A stretch of DNA of 20,250 nucleotides from Bacteroidales bacterium. Lineage in GTDB: Bacteria; Bacteroidota; Bacteroidia; Bacteroidales; UBA932. The position numbers and the translations under genes were made by a program. Each line of letters begins with the position of its first letter. Position 1 is the stretch's first letter. Positions 7,686 through 16,278 of the stretch are shown one piece after another. Where the stretch lies: contig JAFZMA010000212.1 in assembly GCA_017551215.1 (NCBI GenBank), positions 1 to 20,250 of the forward strand, given 5' to 3'. The notes beneath the pieces were generated by a model. It was not told where the DNA came from, searched no databases, and was given only the letters and a program-made list of their open reading frames with translations.

Positions 7686-8558
7686 CTATATAGAATTGCG
7701 CCAGTCTGCCCCCCAGTATAATTTTCTGCTGAGGGCTTCCATGAAACCGTTGTCCGGGCTCACGATTTCAAGCTCCGTGGAAGAGGCGGTAAACACCGCA
7801 GTCTCCCCGTCCGGAATAGAAAAAGAACGGTTGTCTGCGCTTAGGGTTGCGTCTTTATATCTTGTGGAAAAACTGACTTCTATGGTTGCCTTGTCAGAAA
7901 CAACCAATGGACGGATGTTCAGGTTATGCGGTGCTACCGGCACTATAATCAGCACTTTGCATCCCGGCATAACTATAGGCCCGCCGGCACTCATGGAATA
8001 GGCGGTAGAACCGGTGGCAGATGCCACAAGAACTCCGTCCGCCATGTAGCGCGGGATTGGTTCACCGTCTACCTTGATTCCGAGTTCCAGCACAGCCGGG
8101 CCCTTTCTCTGGACAGAAAACTCGTTCAGGGCGTATGGGCAGAAATCCTGAGGCATGCTCTTGCAGCTCATCTTGAGCAGAGTACGCTTTTCCGTGCGGA
8201 AATTTCCTTTTATCAGGGCGGATATTCCTTCCACTTTGGATGTGGTCAAAAAACCAAGTCTTCCGAAGTTTATTCCGGCAACCGGAATCTTCTTTCCTAT
8301 TACCAGAGGAACGCTGGACAGGAAAGTACCGTCTCCTCCAAGGGAAAGCAGCAGTCCGGTATCTTCCGGAATGTCTTCTGCGGATGAAAAATATGAAGAA
8401 TCCTTGAATCCCAAAGAAGGATATATACTTTTAACATAACGCAGGAAAGGCTCGTAGAAAACCACCTCGGACGCGGATTCCTCCACTATCCGCAACACTT
8501 CCTCCAAACGCGGCAGAGAAGTCTTGTCTACGGTTCTTCCGAAAATTGCAACTTTCAT
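7686..8558 (-). CDS. nadK: NAD kinase
   Basis: This 290-residue enzyme phosphorylates NAD to NADP with ATP (or polyphosphate) in the cytoplasm. The family signature GGDGT is at 74-78 with the catalytic aspartate D76, NE at 145-146, and the glycine-rich stretch ADGVLVASATGSTAYS spans 173-188. I place the start at the ATG at 8558, giving MKVAIFGR, the usual N-terminal strand. The frame is open further upstream to 8759, but that part overlaps pdxJ on the other strand and has no NAD kinase character. The gene diverges from pdxJ across 48 bases. No clear -7 box was found for it. uppS follows after 36 bases. Confidence 0.95.
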   Translation of the reverse strand: MKVAIFGRTVDKTSLPRLEEVLRIVEESASEVVFYEPFLRYVKSIYPSLGFKDSSYFSSAEDIPEDTGLLLSLGGDGTFLSSVPLVIGKKIPVAGINFGRLGFLTTSKVEGISALIKGNFRTEKRTLLKMSCKSMPQDFCPYALNEFSVQRKGPAVLELGIKVDGEPIPRYMADGVLVASATGSTAYSMSAGGPIVMPGCKVLIIVPVAPHNLNIRPLVVSDKATIEVSFSTRYKDATLSADNRSFSIPDGETAVFTASSTELEIVSPDNGFMEALSRKLYWGADWRNSI

Positions 8559-8570
8559 ATATGCCAATTT

Positions 8571-8601
8571 TTCGCAAGTTAGGCATAATTTCATAAATTT
8601 G
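8571..8601 (+). promoter_or_regulatory. Predicted promoter of pdxJ, leaderless or nearly so
   Basis: TAAATTTG at 8594-8601 matches the -7 consensus TAnnTTTG exactly. TTCG at 8571-8574, one base off TTTG, lies 19 bases upstream as a -33 element. Only five bases separate the -7 box from the pdxJ ATG at 8607. Since start sites in this phylum lie a few bases past this box, the mRNA would begin at or within about two bases of the start codon. Confidence 0.55.
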
Positions 8602-8606
8602 TAAAT

Positions 8607-9323
8607 ATGGAAACAAGACTTAGCGTAAACATAAATAAGATTGCCACCCTGAGAAACGCCAGGGGCGGCAATATGCCCAATGTGGTAAAATGCGCACTGG
8701 ATTGCGAAAGGTTCGGAGCGCAGGGAATAACCGTTCATCCGAGGCCGGACGAAAGGCACATAAAAAGACAGGATGTGCTGGATTTGAAGCCGCTGCTTTC
8801 TACCGAATTCAACATAGAGGGCAACCCCAAGGAAGCTTTCAATAAACTGGTTCTCAGCGTACTGCCAGCTCAGGTAACTCTTGTCCCCGATGCGGAAAAC
8901 GTTCTTACCTCAAATGCCGGATGGAACACAGTGGCCAACCGGGATTTCCTTAAGGCCATCTGCAAGATGTTCAAGGATGCCGGCATCAGGGTATCCATTT
9001 TTGTGGACCCTGTTGAGGAAATGATAATCGGAGCAGCCGAATGCGGATGTGACCGCGTAGAGCTCTATACGGAAGCCTACGCCAGGGATTACCACAAAAA
9101 CCGCGACCAGGCGATAGAGCCTTATTACAAGGCAGCCGTCCAGGCCCAAAAATGCGGACTTGGCCTGAATGCCGGGCACGATCTGAATCTGGACAACCTG
9201 AGGTTTTTTGCCCAGACCATTCCGGGACTTCTGGAAGTATCCATAGGACATGCCCTGATTTGCGATGCCCTGTATCTGGGATTGGAGAACACAATCCGGG
9301 CTTACAGAAGGGAGTTGCTGTAA
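8607..9323 (+). CDS. pdxJ: Pyridoxine 5'-phosphate synthase
   Basis: PdxJ closes the ring of pyridoxine 5'-phosphate from 1-deoxyxylulose 5-phosphate and 3-amino-2-oxopropyl phosphate, the last step of the DXP-dependent vitamin B6 route. The 238-residue TIM barrel has the expected active-site residues: H44 in HPRPDERH (44-51), E71 in NIEGNP, and H191 in NAGHDLN, with the phosphate-binding GH at 214-215. The N-terminus [18 protein letters not shown] is the family's usual opening, so the ATG at 8607 is right even though a promoter box ends only five bases before it. PdxA and the other B6 genes are not in the window. The gene diverges from nadK. Confidence 0.96.
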   Translation: METRLSVNINKIATLRNARGGNMPNVVKCALDCERFGAQGITVHPRPDERHIKRQDVLDLKPLLSTEFNIEGNPKEAFNKLVLSVLPAQVTLVPDAENVLTSNAGWNTVANRDFLKAICKMFKDAGIRVSIFVDPVEEMIIGAAECGCDRVELYTEAYARDYHKNRDQAIEPYYKAAVQAQKCGLGLNAGHDLNLDNLRFFAQTIPGLLEVSIGHALICDALYLGLENTIRAYRRELL

Positions 9324-9330
9324 TTTTTAC

Positions 9331-9338
9331 TACATTTG
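9331..9338 (+). promoter_or_regulatory. Predicted -7 promoter box before the lipoprotein skp gene
   Basis: TACATTTG at 9331-9338 matches TAnnTTTG exactly within the 54-base gap after pdxJ. A start near 9342-9344 would leave a leader of about 35 bases before the ATG at 9378. No good -33 element is visible at 19-21 bases. It would drive the tightly packed run of four genes ending with the LysM gene. Confidence 0.45.
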
Positions 9339-9377
9339 CAGCCTGCTTGAAAATTTATAAACGTAACATACATCAAG

Positions 9378-10004
9378 ATGAAACAGATTAAGAAACTTCT
9401 TTGCATTGCGATTGCCGCTGCATTTGCCGTTTCCTGCAACCAGAAACCTAACAACAATACCGTAACCGAGGGCACAGCAGCTGCTCCTCAGGCAGGAAGC
9501 ATCGTATATATCGAGCTGGACTCCATTGTTGCCAAATTCGACATGTACAACGATCTCAAGAGCGAACTTGAGGTTAAGGTCCAGAAGATTCAGAACGAAC
9601 TGCAGTCAAAGGGAAGAGCATTCGAGAACGAGGTTAAGGATTTCCAGAACAAGATCAACAAGGGCCTGATGACCCAGTCAGAGGCTGAGGAAAAGAACCG
9701 CGTGCTTACCAACCGCCAGGCAGACCTCCAGAGTCTGAGCCAGAGGAAAGAGGCTGAAATCCAGGAAGAAAACGCCGTTATGATGAACAAGGTCATGGAT
9801 GCCATAGAGACATTTGTAAACAAGTACAACGAGGAGAAGAAATTCGCTCTCATCCTCACTGGCGTGTTTACCGGCGATCCTTCCCTCAACATAACAAACG
9901 ACATTGTAGAGGGCCTCAACGAGGAATATGTGCAGAACAAGAAAAAGGCCGTTTCCTCAGATACTGAAACAGAGAAGAAGACAGAGGAAACAAAGGCAAA
10001 GTAG
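9378..10004 (+). CDS. Skp/OmpH-family lipoprotein
   Basis: A 208-residue protein with a lipoprotein signal peptide: a lysine-rich start, a hydrophobic core and the lipobox AVSC with C20 as the lipidated residue. A flexible N/T/A-rich linker (21-40) follows, then a Skp/OmpH-like body: strand SIVYIELDSIV, a long coiled coil of about residues 55-145, and the strand KFALILTGVF. The last 20 residues are a very charged K/E/T tail. It is a third Skp relative in this window, separate from the tandem pair by the bam operon. A lipid anchor would hold it at the inner or outer membrane rather than free in the periplasm. Function as a chaperone is inferred from the fold. It starts a tight run with the glycosyltransferase 6 bases downstream. 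Confidence 0.82.
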   Translation: MKQIKKLLCIAIAAAFAVSCNQKPNNNTVTEGTAAAPQAGSIVYIELDSIVAKFDMYNDLKSELEVKVQKIQNELQSKGRAFENEVKDFQNKINKGLMTQSEAEEKNRVLTNRQADLQSLSQRKEAEIQEENAVMMNKVMDAIETFVNKYNEEKKFALILTGVFTGDPSLNITNDIVEGLNEEYVQNKKKAVSSDTETEKKTEETKAK

Positions 10005-10010
10005 CCTGAA

Positions 10011-11189
10011 ATGAGGATTGCAATTCTTTCTTGCTTTTACCCGTTCAGGGGAGGGATATCGCAGTTCAACACCTACTTGCTGAAGGAGCTTTCCAAGAAG
10101 CACACCGTAAAGGCGTTCAACTTCAAAAGGCAATATCCCGGCATCCTCTTTCCCGGTAAAACCCAGAAAGTTGCAGCAGACGACAGTGCTCTCCCCGTAG
10201 AGTCCGAAGCCCTGCTGGACACCGCAAATCCTTTCACTTACATCCGGACTGCAAAGGCCATTGCGGCTTTCAGGCCGGATGTTCTGCTTACAAGATACTG
10301 GATGAGCTATTTTGCTCCCTCTCTTGGAAGCGTATGCGGCAAGACCGCAAAACTGCTTAAAAAGCATGGCTTCGGAGAAACCGGAAAATTCCGGACGGTT
10401 GCCATCGCAGACAATATAATTCCTCACGAGAGGCATTTCTTCGATATCCCGCTCGCCAAATACTTTGTAAAACGGCAGAGCGGGATTGTTACGCTCAGTC
10501 ATGCCGTGGAGGAGCAGCTGAAAGATATCTGTCCGGGCGTAAAAAGCACCACCATACCCCACCCCCTGTATTCCAATTTCGGAGAAAAGACTGATACTCT
10601 CCAGGCAAGGCGCCAGCTTGGAATCAAGGGAACAGACGAGGAAGTCCTCCGCAGGAAAGTCCTCCTGTTCTTCGGGCTCATAAGGGATTACAAAGGTCTG
10701 GACATTTTGCTGGAAGCTCTGCCGCTGCTGGACAGCTCCTACACTCTAATTGTTGCCGGAGAACCCTACGGGAGCTTTGACAAATACCGCCAGATCATAG
10801 AATCTGAGAGGTTTGCGCCTGTAAAGGATAACCTCATACTCATCGACAGATATATCCCTGACGGAGAGGTGAAAACCTATTTCAGCGCTGCGGACGTGAG
10901 CGTGCTCCCTTACCGCTCCGCCACCCAGAGCGGCATCAGTTCCATATCGTGGAACTTTGATGTTCCGCTCATCACCACTCCGGTGGGCGGGCTTGTGGAA
11001 AGCGTGGGCAAAGCCGGAACCGGAATGCTGGCGGAAAGCATAACTCCTCAAGCCATTGCATCTGCAGTGGAGAAATACTTTGCAGAAAACAGGAAAGAAG
11101 AGTATCTTTACAACATCTCCCGCCTTAAGGAAGAATTGGGCTGGGAGGCTTTCGCATCTAAACTGGAAGATTTTATAAACACTTTATAG
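10011..11189 (+). CDS. GT-B glycosyltransferase, GT4-like
   Basis: A 392-residue cytoplasmic glycosyltransferase with two Rossmann-like halves. The N-terminal half opens with [20 protein letters not shown], the glycine-rich acceptor loop of GT-B enzymes. The C-terminal half starts near 225 with [13 protein letters not shown], the strand and loop at the nucleotide-sugar site, and contains [11 protein letters not shown] and TPVGGLVE around 300-330. The usual EX7E motif of GT4 enzymes is replaced by an S/T-rich version, as seen in some relatives. No signal peptide or membrane segment is seen. Donor and acceptor cannot be named. No other polysaccharide genes are adjacent, so it may act on a conserved envelope glycan rather than on a variable capsule. 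It lies 6 bases after the lipoprotein gene and 4 bases before purC. Confidence 0.85.
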   Translation: MRIAILSCFYPFRGGISQFNTYLLKELSKKHTVKAFNFKRQYPGILFPGKTQKVAADDSALPVESEALLDTANPFTYIRTAKAIAAFRPDVLLTRYWMSYFAPSLGSVCGKTAKLLKKHGFGETGKFRTVAIADNIIPHERHFFDIPLAKYFVKRQSGIVTLSHAVEEQLKDICPGVKSTTIPHPLYSNFGEKTDTLQARRQLGIKGTDEEVLRRKVLLFFGLIRDYKGLDILLEALPLLDSSYTLIVAGEPYGSFDKYRQIIESERFAPVKDNLILIDRYIPDGEVKTYFSAADVSVLPYRSATQSGISSISWNFDVPLITTPVGGLVESVGKAGTGMLAESITPQAIASAVEKYFAENRKEEYLYNISRLKEELGWEAFASKLEDFINTL

Positions 11190-11193
11190 CCAA

Positions 11194-12144
11194 ATGGATT
11201 CCATAGTAAAAACCGATTTCGACTTCAAGGATCTTACCGGAAAATATGTTGGGAAGGTCCGGGACGTGTATTTCATCAGAGACAAGTACATGGTTATGGT
11301 TGCAACGGACAGGATTTCTGCATTCGATGTGGTGCTTCCGCGTGGAATCCCATACAAGGGACAGGTTCTCAACCAGATAGCCTCAAAGTTCCTGGACTCT
11401 ACCCAGGATATTGTACGCAACTGGAAAATTGCCTGCCCGGATCCTATGGTCACAGTTGGCTACAAATGCCAGCCGCTACCGGTGGAAATGATTGTAAGAG
11501 GCTATCTTACCGGAAGTTCCTGGAGAAGCTACAAGGCCGGTGCTAGGCAGATATGTGGAGTTGATATTCCGGACGGTATGCGCGAACACCAGAAGTTCGA
11601 CCATCCGATTGTAACCCCTACCACCAAGGCGGAGATTGGCGGGCACGACCAGGACATTTCCAAGGAAGAGATTATTGCTAAAGGACTCATTCCTGCGGAT
11701 ATTTACGCCAAGGTGGAAGACGCCGCGCTCAAGCTATTTGAAAGAGGAACTGAGATAGCAAGGCAAAGAGGCCTGATACTTGTAGACACAAAATACGAGT
11801 TCGGACTTCTGGACGGAGAAGTCTGCCTGATGGACGAAATCCATACGCCAGATTCTTCCAGGTATTTTTATCTGGACGGTTATCAGGAAAGGTTTGACAA
11901 AGGAGAGCCTCAGAAGCAGCTGTCCAAGGAGTTCGTAAGGGAGTGGCTTATGGCTAACGGTTTCCAGGGCAGGAGCGGAGAGAAAGTTCCAGAGATGACA
12001 GATGAAATTGTCAAAGGGATTTCTGACCGCTACATAGAACTCTACGAGGCAGTTACGGCAGAGAAGTTTGCCGGTCAGCCTTACGATGGAGAAGTGTTCG
12101 AAAGAATAGAAGAAAACATAAAGAATATGCTGGCAAGGCTTTAA
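11194..12144 (+). CDS. purC: Phosphoribosylaminoimidazole-succinocarboxamide synthase (SAICAR synthetase)
   Basis: PurC joins CAIR and aspartate using ATP to form SAICAR in de novo purine synthesis. The protein has 316 residues, the long form found in Bacteroidota and eukaryote-like enzymes rather than the 240-residue E. coli type. Visible motifs are GKVRDVY (20-26), ATDRISAFD (38-46), the [13 protein letters not shown] segment near 100-112, and LVDTKYEFG and [13 protein letters not shown] near 205-235, which build the ATP and substrate sites. It follows the glycosyltransferase after 4 bases and precedes the LysM gene by 6 bases. No other pur gene is nearby, and no purine riboswitch is visible, so its control is through this mixed operon or an internal promoter. 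Confidence 0.96.
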   Translation: MDSIVKTDFDFKDLTGKYVGKVRDVYFIRDKYMVMVATDRISAFDVVLPRGIPYKGQVLNQIASKFLDSTQDIVRNWKIACPDPMVTVGYKCQPLPVEMIVRGYLTGSSWRSYKAGARQICGVDIPDGMREHQKFDHPIVTPTTKAEIGGHDQDISKEEIIAKGLIPADIYAKVEDAALKLFERGTEIARQRGLILVDTKYEFGLLDGEVCLMDEIHTPDSSRYFYLDGYQERFDKGEPQKQLSKEFVREWLMANGFQGRSGEKVPEMTDEIVKGISDRYIELYEAVTAEKFAGQPYDGEVFERIEENIKNMLARL

Positions 12145-12150
12145 AAACCT

Positions 12151-13857
12151 ATGACCATGAATCTCAGAAAAACAATCAGCAGTTTTGCTCTGCGTGCAGT
12201 TGCCACTTTAATAATGGCAGCTTCCGCGTCTCTTGCTACGGCTCAGGTGAAAATCACCATCTCTGACCAGATAGTAAGCGTCAAGGGAGAGAAGATGTAT
12301 GTCCACAATGTGAAGAAGGGAGAAACCATATATTCCATTTGCAAGGCTTACGGCATTACGGCAGACGAGCTCCAGAGACAGAACCCGATTATCAGTGCCG
12401 GCCTCAAGGAAGGGCAACTCCTCTATATTCCTGTAAAAGCGGTAAATACCGTTAAAACAGAGGAAAAGGAAGACAATCCTCAGGCAGAAGAAACCCCGGA
12501 AAACCAGAACCCGAATTACATTATCCATAAAGTGAAATGGTATGAGGACCTGGATGAAATCGCTGAGAATTATGGAGTTTCCAAGGAAGAGATACTCTCT
12601 TTCAATAACATAAAGAAAAGAAAGGTCAAGACCGGTGTGGTGCTCAAGATTCCTGTAAAGCAGAATACAGAAAACCCTGTTAACATCGCTGAGAATGACC
12701 CTGGCAACCAGACAGATATTCCAGAGACAGATCCTGATGTGGAGACAGATACTACTCAGACTGTTACACCGGACAACTGGTCTATGCCGGAGATAGACAA
12801 GGCTCAAACCAGGACAGTTACATTGCTGCTTCCGCTTAACAGCGAGGGCAAGGCCAACGGCAATTACATGGATTTCTACAGCGGGGCCTTGATGGCTGTG
12901 GAGCAGATTAAAAGAGATGGCGGAAACATTCATCTTAACGTCATAGACTATGCTTCTTCTGACCTGACTTCCATCGCTGAGTCTGATAAGGTGGAAAATG
13001 CCGATATGCTGATTGGGCCAATTCGTTACGATGCTCTTAAGGAGTTTGTGGATGTGGCCAACCGCAACAGGATTCCTCTGGTTTCTCCACTCGATGCTGC
13101 AGCGGATTCTCTTCTGGAGGATTGTCCTTACCTGTTCCAGGCAGCCCTTTCCAAGCAGAGGCAGGCAGAGGCTCTTTCCGATATGATCGAGGAGAAATAC
13201 CGCGCTTGCCAGAATCCTAACGTTATTCTGGTTTACAATGCCGAGTCTTCTCTTGCCTCCCAGGCGGAGTTGCTTAAGCAAGTGCTTGAGAACAAAGGCA
13301 TTTACGTAGATAATGCCGGCGGAATAGGAGCCCTTTCCAACATGAGGAAAGACAAGGATAACATTGTAATTGTCCAGACTAACGCGGAGTCATACGCGGC
13401 AGAGGTTCTGAGGAACATAGACATAAAGATGATTCCTCCGGAGAAGGTGATTATTTTCGGAACTTCCAAATGGAAGGCATTCGAGACTGTGGACATGAAC
13501 CTTTATTTCAAGTATAATCTCCAGATAAGCATGCCTTACAATGTGGACCTGGAAAGGGAAGAAGTTAAGCAGTTCATCCGCAAGTACCGTTCTCTCTACA
13601 AGAGGGAGCCTTCTGCTAACGCATTCAGCGGATTTGACATTGTGTATTTCTTCTGCCGCAATTCTATCCTTGGCATTAAAGAGTATGCGGAGAACCCGGA
13701 CAACAGCAACGCTTCCAGCTATATGGAAAACATTCTGCTGCAACACAACATGCTGCAGCAGAAATACAAGTTCATAAGAAATTCCGGTGGAGGATGGTTC
13801 AATACGGCGGCTACTCAGGTTTCTTTCAATCCTGACTACACCATTACATCCCGCTAG
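12151..13857 (+). CDS. LysM protein with periplasmic-binding-protein-like domain
   Basis: A 568-residue exported protein. A signal peptide ends with ATAQ near residue 32. Two LysM-like repeats follow at about 50-95 ([19 protein letters not shown]) and 123-168 ([19 protein letters not shown]); LysM binds the glycan backbone of peptidoglycan. An acidic T/P/D-rich linker (170-210) leads to a type 1 periplasmic-binding fold, about 212-568, with [18 protein letters not shown], and MLIGPIRYD as typical strands. Such proteins are often labelled amino acid ABC transporter substrate-binding proteins, but no permease or ATPase gene is near. Anchoring to the wall plus a solute-binding fold suggests a wall-bound sensor or regulator, which is inference. 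The start may be 12151 or the ATG two codons later. Its stop codon overlaps that of nagB on the other strand. Confidence 0.85.
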   Translation: MTMNLRKTISSFALRAVATLIMAASASLATAQVKITISDQIVSVKGEKMYVHNVKKGETIYSICKAYGITADELQRQNPIISAGLKEGQLLYIPVKAVNTVKTEEKEDNPQAEETPENQNPNYIIHKVKWYEDLDEIAENYGVSKEEILSFNNIKKRKVKTGVVLKIPVKQNTENPVNIAENDPGNQTDIPETDPDVETDTTQTVTPDNWSMPEIDKAQTRTVTLLLPLNSEGKANGNYMDFYSGALMAVEQIKRDGGNIHLNVIDYASSDLTSIAESDKVENADMLIGPIRYDALKEFVDVANRNRIPLVSPLDAAADSLLEDCPYLFQAALSKQRQAEALSDMIEEKYRACQNPNVILVYNAESSLASQAELLKQVLENKGIYVDNAGGIGALSNMRKDKDNIVIVQTNAESYAAEVLRNIDIKMIPPEKVIIFGTSKWKAFETVDMNLYFKYNLQISMPYNVDLEREEVKQFIRKYRSLYKREPSANAFSGFDIVYFFCRNSILGIKEYAENPDNSNASSYMENILLQHNMLQQKYKFIRNSGGGWFNTAATQVSFNPDYTITSR

Positions 13858-14645
13858 AATTCTCCTTTCTCTATATCCTTAAAGTAATTGACGGTACCAA
13901 CCTTGAGCTCCACGGTTGCGGCATCGTCACATACTATGATGCCCTTCTTGTGCATCTGAAGAATGGAAACCGTCCACATCTGGCTGATTCCTTCCTCTAT
14001 TGCATGGCGCAAAGCCCTTGACTTGTTGTGGCCGTTAACCAGAATCAGAACCTCCTCTGCATCCATGATTGTTCCGACTCCCACGGTGAGGGCGGTCTTA
14101 GGAACAAGGTTGATGTCGTTGTTGAAGAACCTGGAATTTGCTATTATAGTGTCTGTTGTAAGATATTTTTGGCGAGTGCGGCTGGTCAGGGAAGAACCCG
14201 GTTCGTTGAAGGCGATGTGACCGTCCGGACCAATTCCGCCCATGAAAAGGTTGATTCCGCCATAGGATTTGATCTTCTCCTCGTAGCGTGCACATTCTGC
14301 CTGAAGGTCTTTTGCGTTTCCGTCCAGAATGTTGATGTTATCTTCCGGTATGTCTATGTGGCGGAAGAAAGTCTCCTTCATGAAAGTATGGTAGCTTTCC
14401 GGGTGATCCTCAGGTATTCCGACATATTCATCCATGTTGAATGTCACCACGTTCTTGAAGGAAATCTTGCCTTCTTTGTAGAAGTTAATAAGTTCCTTGT
14501 AGGTACCGATTGGAGTTGAACCGGTAGGAAGGCCCAGGACAAATGGACGCTCCTCTGTAGGGTTGAAGTCTGTAATTCTTTTTAGAATCAGCGATGCAGC
14601 CCATTTGGACATGTCTGCATACGACTTCCGGATAATTAGTCTCAT
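13854..14645 (-). CDS. nagB: Glucosamine-6-phosphate deaminase
   Basis: NagB converts glucosamine 6-phosphate to fructose 6-phosphate and ammonia, feeding amino sugars from recycled wall or host glycans into glycolysis. The 263-residue protein aligns with E. coli NagB without gaps through the active site: D72 in NMDEYVG, D141 and H143 in [11 protein letters not shown], and E148. The phosphate loop PTGSTPIG is at 40-47. Residues matching the E. coli allosteric site (S151, S152, R158, K160) are also present, so activation by GlcNAc-6-phosphate is plausible. It follows recN by 16 bases on the minus strand as the last gene of that run. Its stop codon overlaps that of the convergent LysM gene by sharing the palindrome CTAG, and no terminator hairpin is seen there. 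nagA is not in the window. Confidence 0.96.
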   Translation of the reverse strand: MRLIIRKSYADMSKWAASLILKRITDFNPTEERPFVLGLPTGSTPIGTYKELINFYKEGKISFKNVVTFNMDEYVGIPEDHPESYHTFMKETFFRHIDIPEDNINILDGNAKDLQAECARYEEKIKSYGGINLFMGGIGPDGHIAFNEPGSSLTSRTRQKYLTTDTIIANSRFFNNDINLVPKTALTVGVGTIMDAEEVLILVNGHNKSRALRHAIEEGISQMWTVSILQMHKKGIIVCDDAATVELKVGTVNYFKDIEKGEF

Positions 14646-14661
14646 AATATCTCGATTTTAT

Positions 14662-16278
14662 TTATTTGTTTTCCAATAACACTTTTGCATTTGCAATCGC
14701 CTCTGGCGTAGTCTTTTCTCCGCTCAGAAGACGTGCAATTTCCATCACCCTTTCCTTTCCGTCTATGTAACGGATACGGATTGCAGACCTTCCGCCTTTA
14801 TCCGTTTTCTTGTAAACCAGCAGATGGGCGTTTCCCTTGGAAGCCACCTGCGGAAGATGGGTTATGGATATCACCTGCATCACCTTCCCCATCTGCACAA
14901 TCCGGCGTCCCATCTTGTCCGCTACGCTACCGCTTACACCAACGTCTATCTCATCGAAGAACATTGTTGGCATTTTCATGTATGAAGCCATCAGGCTCTT
15001 GATACACAGCATGATGCGAGACAGTTCCCCGCCGCTTGCAACCTTTTCCAGAGCCACAGCCTTCTCCTTTGGATTGGCGGTAAAAAGAATTTGTGCCTCG
15101 TCTTTTCCGTTTGGAGTAAAATCTTCTGCGGCTTTTACAGAAATATAAAGTTCTGCGGCCGGCATCTCAAGCTCCCTTATCATGCCAAGCAACGTCTTCT
15201 GCATCTTGGATGCGCCCTTAGCTCTTCTTTCTGAAAGTTCAGAAGAAAGCCTGTTGCGTTTTTCCCTGTGGGAAGCAAGGCTTTCAAGAATCTCGTTTCT
15301 GCGGTCTGTAAGAGTATCCGTTCCGGCAACTGTTTTGGCCAGTTCGTCTCTTAGGGCAATCAGTGCCTTCTCATCCTCTGCACCAAACCGTTTCATCAGA
15401 GAATACAGTGAACTCAAACGTTCCTCCACCTGGGCAAGCCTTGCAGGCGAATCCTGAATGCCTTCCGCAAATCTCTCAATATCAGAAGAAATGTCACGGC
15501 ACTCTATCCTGCAACTTTCCAGCCTGCGTCCAAGTTCTTCCAGTTCAGGGACATAGGCAGCGCATTTCTCCATGCTTCTGGCCGCCTCCCTAAGACTGTG
15601 AACTACAGACTCCCCGTCTCCATCCAGCAAAGATGCCGCCTGAGACGAATTCTCCTTGAGCATAACCGCATTCTCCAGCCTGGAAAGCTCACTCTCAAGT
15701 TCAGCCGTCTCCCCAGCCTTCAGGCCTGCCTTGTCCAGCCTCTGGAAATCTGCCAAACGGCCGGATGTATCTTTTTCAGCCTCAGCGATTTTCTTCTCCA
15801 CATCCTCCAGCTCTCTTTCCTGCTCTTTTACCACATGGTACTCTGCCTGGTATTTTTCAAGAATCGAATAATTTCCGCAGAAGCCGTCTATCATCTCCAT
15901 CTGCCAGTTCCTGTCCGCAAGCAAGAGATTGCTGTGCTGGCCGTGAATATCAAGCAAAGACGAAGAAAGCTCCTCAACCTGAGAAGCCGTAACCGGACAA
16001 TCGTCCACAAAGAAGCGGGAACGCATGGCAGGAGAAATCACCCTGCGTAAAATTTTCTGCTCCCCGCCTATATCAAAAACACCCTCCACCACACAGCTGC
16101 GGCTCTCGTCCCTGAAAATGGCTTTGTCTGCCCGGCCTCCGGATAAAAGAGAAACGGCGCCAAGCAAGACGGACTTGCCGGCACCGGTTTCACCAGTCAT
16201 AATTACCAGACCGTCAGGAAACTCGATGTCTAGACTCTCTATGAGAGCATAGTTCTGTATGGTCAGATGAGTCAGCAC
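14662..16278 (-). CDS. recN: DNA repair protein RecN
   Basis: RecN is an SMC-like ATPase that acts early in double-strand break repair, holding DNA ends or sister duplexes together. The 538 residues match the family length. The Walker A motif GETGAGKS is at 29-36; a long coiled-coil region fills about 150-370; the ABC signature SGGELSR is at 415-421; Walker B FFDEID is at 440-445; and the H-loop ITHLPQVAS follows near 472-480. The start is a GTG at 16278 (giving LTHLTIQNYALIE, the normal N-terminus), whose first base is the last base of the rpoZ stop codon, in the string TAGTG. This indicates coupled translation with rpoZ. nagB follows after 16 bases. No damage-response operator is seen. Confidence 0.95.
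   Translation of the reverse strand: MLTHLTIQNYALIESLDIEFPDGLVIMTGETGAGKSVLLGAVSLLSGGRADKAIFRDESRSCVVEGVFDIGGEQKILRRVISPAMRSRFFVDDCPVTASQVEELSSSLLDIHGQHSNLLLADRNWQMEMIDGFCGNYSILEKYQAEYHVVKEQERELEDVEKKIAEAEKDTSGRLADFQRLDKAGLKAGETAELESELSRLENAVMLKENSSQAASLLDGDGESVVHSLREAARSMEKCAAYVPELEELGRRLESCRIECRDISSDIERFAEGIQDSPARLAQVEERLSSLYSLMKRFGAEDEKALIALRDELAKTVAGTDTLTDRRNEILESLASHREKRNRLSSELSERRAKGASKMQKTLLGMIRELEMPAAELYISVKAAEDFTPNGKDEAQILFTANPKEKAVALEKVASGGELSRIMLCIKSLMASYMKMPTMFFDEIDVGVSGSVADKMGRRIVQMGKVMQVISITHLPQVASKGNAHLLVYKKTDKGGRSAIRIRYIDGKERVMEIARLLSGEKTTPEAIANAKVLLENK

Noticed and set aside
8559..8759. N-terminal extension of NAD kinase by 67 residues
   Set aside because: It would overlap pdxJ on the opposite strand, and the family starts at the strand MKVAIFGR. 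The ATG at 8558 is the better start.
12208..13281. A 357-codon open frame on the minus strand opposite the LysM gene
   Set aside because: It is entirely inside the LysM coding region, has no recognisable fold and lacks a plausible promoter. Long antisense frames recur opposite several genes here.
9378..13857. A capsule or exopolysaccharide cluster suggested by the glycosyltransferase
   Set aside because: No flippase, polymerase, sugar-nucleotide gene or second glycosyltransferase is present; the neighbours are purC and envelope proteins.
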